Assembly (NCBI GenBank): GCA_021018815.1
Contig: JAITYX010000010.1
Location: 4,340,001-4,404,000, forward strand
Source: Talinum fruticosum
Lineage: Eukaryota > Streptophyta > Magnoliopsida > Caryophyllales > Talinaceae
Reading direction: 5' to 3'
Length of the DNA: 64,000 bases
Part shown: one piece after another, positions 57,378-64,000 of the stretch
How positions within the stretch are numbered: the first letter of the stretch is position 1
Layout of the letters: the number at the start of each line of letters is the position of its first letter
The notes under the pieces: model-generated
What the model was told of the DNA's origin: nothing
The model's database searches: none
Seen by the model: only the letters and a program-made list of their open reading frames with translations
Program-made: the position numbers and the translations under genes

Positions 57378-57979
57378 TGTAACGCCCCAATACGTAACCA
57401 CATAAATAAGTAATCAACAACGGAAGACTTGTAATTTGGGAGACGTTACCGCAGTTTTAGAATGAAAACAAGGCAAATTCATTTGAGCAAATTAATTATT
57501 CAAACAATTTATGTAACAATCCAATCCAAATTTTTCTCACATAAAATGAAATCTTCAAAATCCCAAGGATCAGCTAGAGAGGAATTATGAGCCAAGAGAC
57601 CAAAGAAGGGAATAACATGTATGGGGTCAAGACGAACAGTCGAACATCACTTCTCCCGACCAGACTTTATCTTTTTCTTCCTCTTTAAACTTTAGCTGTG
57701 ATTGTGAATAGTCCGCCCTGCGCTCGAGCTCCTAAAAATTTTAAAACATAAAACAATAGACGTGTGAGCTAGAAGCTCGATACGTTACCGTTATAAAATA
57801 AAATTATAATTTAAGTGCTCTTAAATCATTCATATCTTAAATCATTTTTCTTGAATAAACAGTTTGCAAACTTGTCAATTACCGATTTTCTTTCTTGATT
57901 TAGCCAAACTTAGGACCCGTACTATGAAACGATCAACCATGGGAATCCGACTCCTAGGTTCATTGAACCATAAGGCGAT

Positions 57980-58395
57980 CGACTGTGAACAATTGAACAA
58001 TTTAACGGTTAAACGATTAGCGATTCTTTGAACAATTGAACGATTAACCATTCAGTGAACAATTAAACGATTAACAATTCCGTGCACAATTGAACAATTA
58101 ATGATTCTGTTCACAATTGAACAATTAACGATTCCGTGAACAATTGAACACTTAAGCAATTCCGTGAACATTTGAACGATTAAACGATTCTCGTGAACAA
58201 TTGAACGCTTAAGCAATTCCGTGGACATTTGAACGATTAAACGATTCCGTGAACAATTGAACCCTTAAGCGATTCTATGGACATTTGAACGATTAGATGA
58301 TTCCGTGAACAATTGAACGCTTAAGCGATTCTATGGACATTTGAACGATTAGACGATTCCGTGAACAATTGAACGATTAACGATTAAATGCTCGC
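57980..58395. repeat. Tandem array with GAACAATTGAACG words
   Basis: About ten copies of GAACAATTGAAC-like units, first spaced by about 29 bases (57986 to 58137), then by about 57 (58137 to 58308), showing a higher-order step in which two units became the new period. A short GATTAC-type array follows at 58438-58475. Confidence 0.9.
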
Positions 58396-59132
58396 TAGCG
58401 AGCAACGTTGTCTAGGCGTCCCCGGATCAACCATTTACGATTACGATTACGATTAGGATTACGATTACGTTCACATTCATTCATGGATCGTCATAACGAT
58501 TAATGGGTCCTTTGCATGGCCAAATCATGATAAATTGTGAAAACTTATTTATAAATGCAATGAATTGTAGCACCAACTATTAATCAGTAAAACTTTTACT
58601 TTTAGTACAAACGTAAAGGCAATAACGTACCTCGGCGTGCCGAACACCACAAATGCTGATTGTTTCTGCAAGCACAATTTCAATTCGATTTCTATTGCTA
58701 ACACAAATCTACTTTTGTAGACTACTAGTCTTTTAACAATATTTATATGCATTTTCGATAAACTTTTACTTTTCGCGTACCTTTCCATATTGTTTTCTTT
58801 TGATCTCGATATTCATACATTTTCCAGAAATAAGCTATTGATGATATAGTTCGAGTTTGTATATAACCATTGATGAGTTTAATTCTCCATTCTTTTAATA
58901 CAACTCGAGTTTGATCTTTTGCTTCTATCACCTCTAATCTGTGCTTAATGTAGCCTAACCTTAATTGTACCACTCGTTTCATCAAGTATGCCCGGATAAA
59001 CCAAATATTCTTTCTACTCAACATGTCGGTTTGGTTTTCCCATTTTCTAAAAATTTTGGCAGAATTTCATTTGAAATATAGCCTAACCATTAGGCTAAAA
59101 GCCTTAAAAACCTGCATAAAATCCACAATAAA

Positions 59133-59185
59133 ACTCAACGAGCCACACGCTCGGAGTACACAACTCAACGGTCACACGCCGGAGT
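59133..59185 (-). other. Twin stem-loop element, LTR family G
   Basis: First unit 59133-59157 with the CGAGC-GTGTG-GCTCG core. Second unit 59163-59185 with CGGC-GTGTG-ACCG on the minus strand, one mismatch from the paired CGGC/GCCG form at 9122. Confidence 0.68.
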
Positions 59186-61062
59186 ATATTTACAACCACA
59201 AAAACCAAGTTTCAAACTAGTATATAATCTAAGTTACAATCTTGTCAATATTCTCATTTACTTGTTGTGCTCATGAACTTTTCGATTTTTTATCACAAAA
59301 TATATATTTATAGCTAAGGCTCCGGTTAAGCAATTTAATTACGAAATCCAGATTATCGGGAGATGGCTCCGTACGATTAATTCCTCTATGAGTACTTCTA
59401 ATAATCGAGTTAATGATTTAGTGTGTCGTAGACATAATAGTGAAACTCAATAATATTTCAACATGTTAACATTTAAATATTTTGAAAAGTGCGAACAATA
59501 ACGTACTCGAGGTGGTTGTTCGTTTTCCCTTTAAATATCGTTTTTGTTCTTTTCTCCAAACATGTCGTTCCCATCGATTTTCTATTTTCAGGAAGAAATT
59601 TGATTTATGCATTAATAAGCTTAATAGCTACTCTTTATTTATGATAAACTTTTCACATTTGACTTCCTCTAATTCCCCACTTATTACTTAAATTCATTTG
59701 AATTTCTAACTTCCTTTAATTCCGTACATTTCTTTTCCCCTCCTCCTCCTACTCAATCCAACATTCGAATTTTCCTTTCAAGCCAAGTCTCACTCTAAGT
59801 AATTTGTCGAATTCTCGCAAAGATCATTGTACATTGAATTATTCTTGTCCTTTCACCACCATATCACTTATTATCACCAAATTACTAACTTCACCAAAGT
59901 CTCTATTAAGTTCAATAAAGTTCCCAAGTATAACCCAATTTCATTTTTCAATCAAGCTTAACATAACCTAACTTTTAATCACTTTCCCATGATCATATAT
60001 CTATCTTCCCATCCACTTTCTACATTTCAAATTAATTCACACTTGTACAATTAGACCAAGACTAAATTACGTTAATTTACTCAAGTTTAGCACATATACA
60101 AACAAATAAATTCAATCCTCCATCAATCTTCAACGTCTCATTTACACATTCTTGAAACTAACTTCCAAAATTATATATATGCTCATATTTCAATCATCCT
60201 CAATATTTTTCTTCCAATTCTTCCACCACCAAACAATTTATTCATATTTATATAAAACTTAAACAAGCACATTCACAATTATAAATAAACCCAAATCAAT
60301 TTTCAATTCCATATCCACATATTAAACCCTAAATCCAATTTCATTTTCTCTCAAGATTCTGTCAATTCCACCACAACCAAGTTACAACTCACATTAACTT
60401 GTCTAATTCTTCGATTACAACATAAGTTCGTAATAGAAATTTGCTTAGAAATGGGGAATTAGAGATATACCTCAAAGGGGTTTTGAAGTGGAATTGGTGG
60501 TGGTGGTTCGGTTTTGAGGTGGAAGCTCCGAGCATTGGTCGGCGGTGTCGGGCGCCGGACGGCGGCCAAGGGTGGCGGCGCCAGCCCGGTCCGGAGGTGG
60601 CAGTAGCCACGGGGTGAAACAGCCCCGGCCCTGTTTGGAGCGAACGGAGCGGAGAGGAGAGAGTTGCGATGGAGGTGGCTGGGTGGTGGCCGAGGCGCCG
60701 GTCGAGGACAAGGGACGGCGGCAGCCAGCGAGTGGGACGACCGTGCAGCGAGCAGCAGTAGGGCGGTTTTGCCCCGGCTTAGCGCGAGATAGGGGAAGAG
60801 GGAAAGAGAAAAAGTTCCTTGTAGCGGCAAGGGTGGCGGCCAAGGTGCACCGGCGAGTGGCTTGTTGGCGGCTGCGAGTCAAGCCGATGGCTGGCCGGCG
60901 ACACGGCAGCAAGACAGGGGGAGAGGGAGGAGATGTGATAGGGATAAGGAAGATGAATGTGTTAGCTTGCTTTACAAACACCCCCTACTGATTTATTCCC
61001 GATCCTTCCATCATCTTCTTCTCCTCTTTTTTTTTAAAAAACTTTATTTTCGTTTTAATAAT

Positions 61063-61068
<6 letters not shown>

Positions 61069-61144
<76 letters not shown>
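61069..61144. repeat. (TA)n microsatellite
   Basis: About 38 TA units inside LTR family G, absent from the fragment copy at 55357-56241, where the corresponding place is short and A-rich. Confidence 0.97.
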
Positions 61145-61147
<3 letters not shown>

Positions 61148-61405
61148 TTTATTTTATTTCTTTTTTACCTATAAATTTAATTCATTCAGATTCGGAATGA
61201 AATTATTCGAACATATATACACTTCGTAGTACAAACGTAAATTTGTAGGAATTACCCATTATTATTTACGATTATCAAATTTGTTCGCATCTTTTATTTC
61301 AATTTCTTATTGTGCGCGGCTCACTTGCTCTTAAACGATATTAAGACGATAAAATGCAAATTTAAAATAATTAATTACGATTAAGTTTCGGGGTGTTACA
61401 CATAT

Positions 61406-62891
61406 AATAATGTGAGAGGAAGAATCCATAGGAGATGAAGGTTCTACTCTATCGGTAGTCTCTTTCTCCTTAGTTTCCTCTTTTTCAAAAGAAGGGGCAA
61501 CAGAGATCCCCGAAGGAATACCATCGGTAGTGTCCTTGGTAGTACTAGATAAATCGGTCTCTTGAGAAAAAGAGGGATAAGATGAATTTTGACAGAAAGT
61601 GTGAGGATCTCTACATGTTTCCCCTTACTTGGCCAACCACATGGTTATTAATTTCTTGCCCTAACCTAAGGGACATGACCTAATTCACTTTCCTCACATT
61701 ATCATTCATAGGCGGTTGGGTTTGAGCAAATGGAGGTGGTAGTCTAGCTACATTGGGGATAACTGGATAAATTGGTCTCTGGTGAGAGTCGAATGAAACA
61801 AAGTGGGTTAGGTCATATTTTGACCTACAACATTAGGGCCACTATTGCAAGAAAAGTTAAGGTGATGTTTCCATCCTACATTAAAGTTATGAGAGTAAGG
61901 GTCGAACTTAGCCCTTTGAAATGCAACATTCACTTGCCCTTACTCTTGGCCTGTGGTCAAGTAAGGACAAGTACTTAAGGAGTGATCTAAGCCTTGACAA
62001 TGAGAACATGACACCAAAGAAGTTTGGGAAGATTGGGGTTGAACAGTTCACCCTTTCGAGTATATTTTCAAGTATAGCAACTTGAGACTCAAGGTGACTC
62101 ACATCGAAACATGATTGCCCCCTTTACACTACTAATCCTAGAACTCAAACTCGCATCTCTAGTAGTTTCCTATTGCATGGTATTTTCTACTAAGTCCTTT
62201 GCAAATTCCCATGCAACTATAGGGCTCTTAAAAAGAAAACCACCCCGACACATGGACTCCACCATGGTCCGTTGGTCAAGTCCTTTCTAAATAATTTGGC
62301 ATAGACGCCACTATTTTAAAGCATGGTGAGGACATTGGGCCAAAAAATTCTTAAATCTTTCAAAGTAATTCCAAAATGGTTCTTTATCCATCTGAATAAA
62401 TTGATTGATTTTATTCCTTAACTTTACAATTTTGCTATTAGGGAAATATTTTCTCAAAAACATATTAACAAAATCATCCCAAGTAAAAATAAAATTAGCA
62501 GTTAAGCTAGACATCCATCTTTTAGCAGCATCTTTTGAAGTAAAAGGAATTAATCTCATTCTTATTTCATCATTAGAGAAATTAGGAAAATGTATCATTA
62601 AAATTACTTCATCAAATTCCATCAAAAACATATATGTATCTTCGAAACATGGAATTTTGGGAACATCCGAATATAGTGTGGTCTAATTAAGAGAGTCCCA
62701 TCGGATCCCAAATCAGTTAGGTTAAAGCACGAAAAGTTAGAACTCCTACTAGGATAAAAGATATCACTCAAGGTTCTCTCAAGTGGTTCAAATTCAGTAA
62801 TTTTTTCTTCCATAGGTTTGCATTCCGTTTTAATTGAAAATTCAATGCTAACAAGTTTTCTTCTTTTAGGTTCCCTAACCCAATAGCTCAT
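61406..62891 (-). pseudogene. Athila gag
   Basis: Starts near 62891 with MSYWVREPKRRKLV. Then LGSDGTLLIRPHYI and MFPKFHVSKIHI lead to a frameshift near 62630. The main capsid-like part (62631-62311) reads DAAKRWMSSLTANFIFTWDD, FLRKYFPNSKIVKLRNKINQ and MDKEPFWNYFERFKNFLAQC. Further down, SMCRGGFLFKSPIVAWEF lies at about 62250-62200 and SHLESQVAILENILE at 62100-62055. Stops occur in the C-terminal half. The family is clear; the protein is broken by at least one shift and several stops. Confidence 0.88.
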
Positions 62892-63167
62892 GCACTAGCA
62901 ACCCACAAATGTATTTTTTGTCTTTTTGTTTTTTTTTATTTTTTGAGAAATTAAATAACTAAAACAAAAACAAAAATTAACACAAATTTAAACTAACTCC
63001 AAAAACTTGCTAATTGAAAAAAAAACTAACTCAAAAAAATACTAAAGTAACTGACTCACTAAATTAACCAAAAGAGAAACAAAACTCAGAATAAAAAATA
63101 AGAATAAGAAACCTAAATCTAATTAAGACTTAATAATTCTAATTGCAACTTAATTTCAATTACGCCA
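62892..63167 (-). other. Athila gag leader
   Basis: AT-rich, with long A-runs on the plus strand; no gene. It is the untranslated leader between primer-binding site and gag. Confidence 0.65.
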
Positions 63168-63185
63168 TCCCCGACAATGACGCCA
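63168..63185 (-). other. Primer-binding site, Athila
   Basis: Minus strand TGGCGTCATTGTCGGGGA, 18 bases, three changes from the tRNA-Asp-type site TGGCGCCGTTGCCGGGGA that Athila and related elements use. All three are C-to-T or G-to-A. Confidence 0.85.
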
Positions 63186-63190
63186 TTTTT

Positions 63191-63930
63191 TGAAGTAAAA
63201 ATTGGGAGTACAGAATTTTGTCGAACCACAAATATGGACTAAATTAAATTTAGGTTCCAAATACGAATTTAAAGCGTGAAACTAATTGAAACTAATCAAC
63301 TAACAGAATACGCATATTTGCTACCAAAATTGAAATTTCATCTACTCATTAATTATATCTAACAATAAACCATCAAGCGACAAAATTGAAATTGCCAAGA
63401 AACGAGAATCAAAATTGTTAGGATGAAGAAATTATACCAGCTATTCGGTACCAACTCCAATCAGCAGAAGAAATCAACGCATACAACCAGATCCGAACCA
63501 ACCACAATTGATGGGGTAGCAACTCGAATTTAACGGATACAATCCGAGCAAAAATTATAGCCCAAATTCGCAACACTCACTTTCGAAATTAACAATTGAA
63601 AATCGGAACTAGAAACTAAAATCTCAAACTTAAAATTTGAACCTAAACTAAAATTTGAGGACAAAAAGAAATTGAAACTAAAGACTAAATTTTAAGAAGA
63701 AAAAAACTAAAACCTAAGTATTGAACGCGAAGGCCTTGCTCCCGGTTCGTCGTCCCATGTTCCTTGCTATCTCCTCCTATTTTAAAGCTTTATCTTCAGT
63801 CTCATTCTTCTTGCAGAGGTTTCGCTTGTGGATAAAGTTGGAGGTGGATTTGGACTTCATGTAGCAGCAGACGAGAGAAAGGAAGGAGAATATATACAAA
63901 CCAGATTCCAACAATCTTGATCATAATATA
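63191..63930 (-). repeat. Athila 5' LTR, truncated or cut by CACTA
   Basis: Its inner end is ACTTCA on the minus strand (63191), five bases from the primer-binding site. A TATA-like TGTATATATTC lies at about 63888-63898 (minus). It continues to 63930, where a CACTA terminus starts. The outer end is not seen in this window. Confidence 0.65.
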
Positions 63931-64000
63931 CACTACTATAAACCACTTTTAACGATGGGTCTTTAATGACGGTTAAAAGGACAAACCGTCATGAAAAATG
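63931..64000 (+). mobile_element. CACTA-like transposon terminus
   Basis: Starts CACTACTATAAACCACTTTT, followed by ATGGGTCTTTAATGACGGTT and ACAAACCGTCAT, an inverted pair around GACGGTT typical of CACTA subterminal repeats. It is a different family from the element at 6551. The preceding ATA (63928-63930) would be the target duplication. It runs off the window. Confidence 0.72.

Larger units (their letters stand above)
57378..61400 (-). mobile_element. Solo LTR family G, 4.0 kb, inverted
   Basis: Ends TGTAACGCCCC (57378) and GGGGTGTTACA (61400), flanked by CATAT at 57373-57377 and 61401-61405. On the minus strand, in order: start at 61400, (TA)n at 61072, GC-rich block (60970-60470), donor-like GAGGTATATCTC (about 60475), AT-rich stretch, twin stem-loops (59185-59133), the CTCTGCC-type segment, then a tandem array (58390-57986). 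The open frames in the GC-rich block (for example 60545-60991 plus) are low-complexity and are not conserved with the fragment at 55790. No internal domain remains. Confidence 0.92.
51423..63930 (-). mobile_element. Athila-like Ty3/gypsy element, inverted, nested host
   Basis: Minus-strand order from the right: LTR part (63191-63930), primer-binding site (63168-63185), gag (to about 61406), protease (57080-56732), RT start (56345-56242), RNase H, integrase (54740-52098) and post-integrase region to 51423. Insertions: solo LTR 57378-61400, LTR fragment 55357-56241, solo LTR 53010-54575. Athila is indicated by the gag motif AAKRWMSSL, the LGRPFLATANALI protease end and the tRNA-Asp-type primer site. 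The 3' LTR is not seen; the left end is cut at 51422 by the inverted Tat segment. Confidence 0.88.

Noticed and set aside
60472..60991. Open frames on both strands in LTR-G (up to 169 residues)
   Set aside because: Pro/Arg/Ala-rich shadows of a GC-rich block; the homologous block at 55790-56038 does not preserve them.
1..64000. Search for tRNA or rRNA genes
   Set aside because: No stretch with the paired A/B box words and cloverleaf arms, and no rRNA-like sequence was noticed by eye; a tRNAscan run would be decisive.

Overview
This window is intergenic plant DNA made almost entirely of nested transposable elements. I found no intact host gene, tRNA, rRNA or CRISPR array. The evidence for a plant, probably a seed plant with a repeat-rich genome, is the presence of Tat-lineage and Athila-lineage Ty3/gypsy elements, a CACTA (En/Spm) transposon with plant-type TnpD and TnpA genes, several 2.7-4 kb solo LTRs with TG...CA ends, and tRNA primer-binding sites of plant retrotransposons. 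I cannot name the species.

Layout. (1) 1-28036 is a Tat-like element, copy 1. Its 5' half is deleted, and its RNase H-integrase region is broken by three precise insertions: a solo LTR that holds a second solo LTR of the same family in opposite orientation (571-6367, 5-bp duplications TTTTG outside and ATAAC inside), a 9.7-kb CACTA element (6551-16249, 3-bp duplication CAA), and a 2.7-kb solo LTR (17211-19925, duplication ATGAG). (2) 25972-43176 is Tat copy 2. It shares LTR-B with copy 1, so the array reads LTR-body-LTR-body-LTR. (3) 43177-51422 is a reverse-oriented rearranged Tat segment with two LTRs and a leader that has expanded into seven ~252-bp tandem repeats. (4) 51423-63930 is a reverse-oriented Athila element, broken by a 1.57-kb solo LTR, an 0.9-kb LTR fragment that replaces the RT core, and a 4-kb solo LTR (duplication CATAT). 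(5) At 63931 another CACTA-like terminus begins and runs off the window.

All element genes seen are decayed: stops in gag, RT and integrase of Tat copy 2, loss of the Tyr codon of YVDD, Asp to Asn at the Athila protease active site, and several frameshifts in TnpD. The precise target-site duplications give the relative order: each inserted unit is younger than its host element.

The two least ordinary signals are as follows. First, in both Tat copies the long region between integrase and the 3' LTR carries a minus-strand gene with a plant-mobile-domain-like segment, a TATA-like site upstream, and splice donor and acceptor sites at matching positions in both copies. It looks like an intron-containing antisense passenger gene inside an LTR retrotransposon. 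Second, diverged long LTRs share a twin stem-loop near their 3' part (core CGAGC-GTGTG-GCTCG) with a paired change to CGGC-GTGTG-GCCG, suggesting selection on structure. The conserved AGGTCA/TGACCT inverted repeat upstream of the TATA box in four Tat LTRs is a third.
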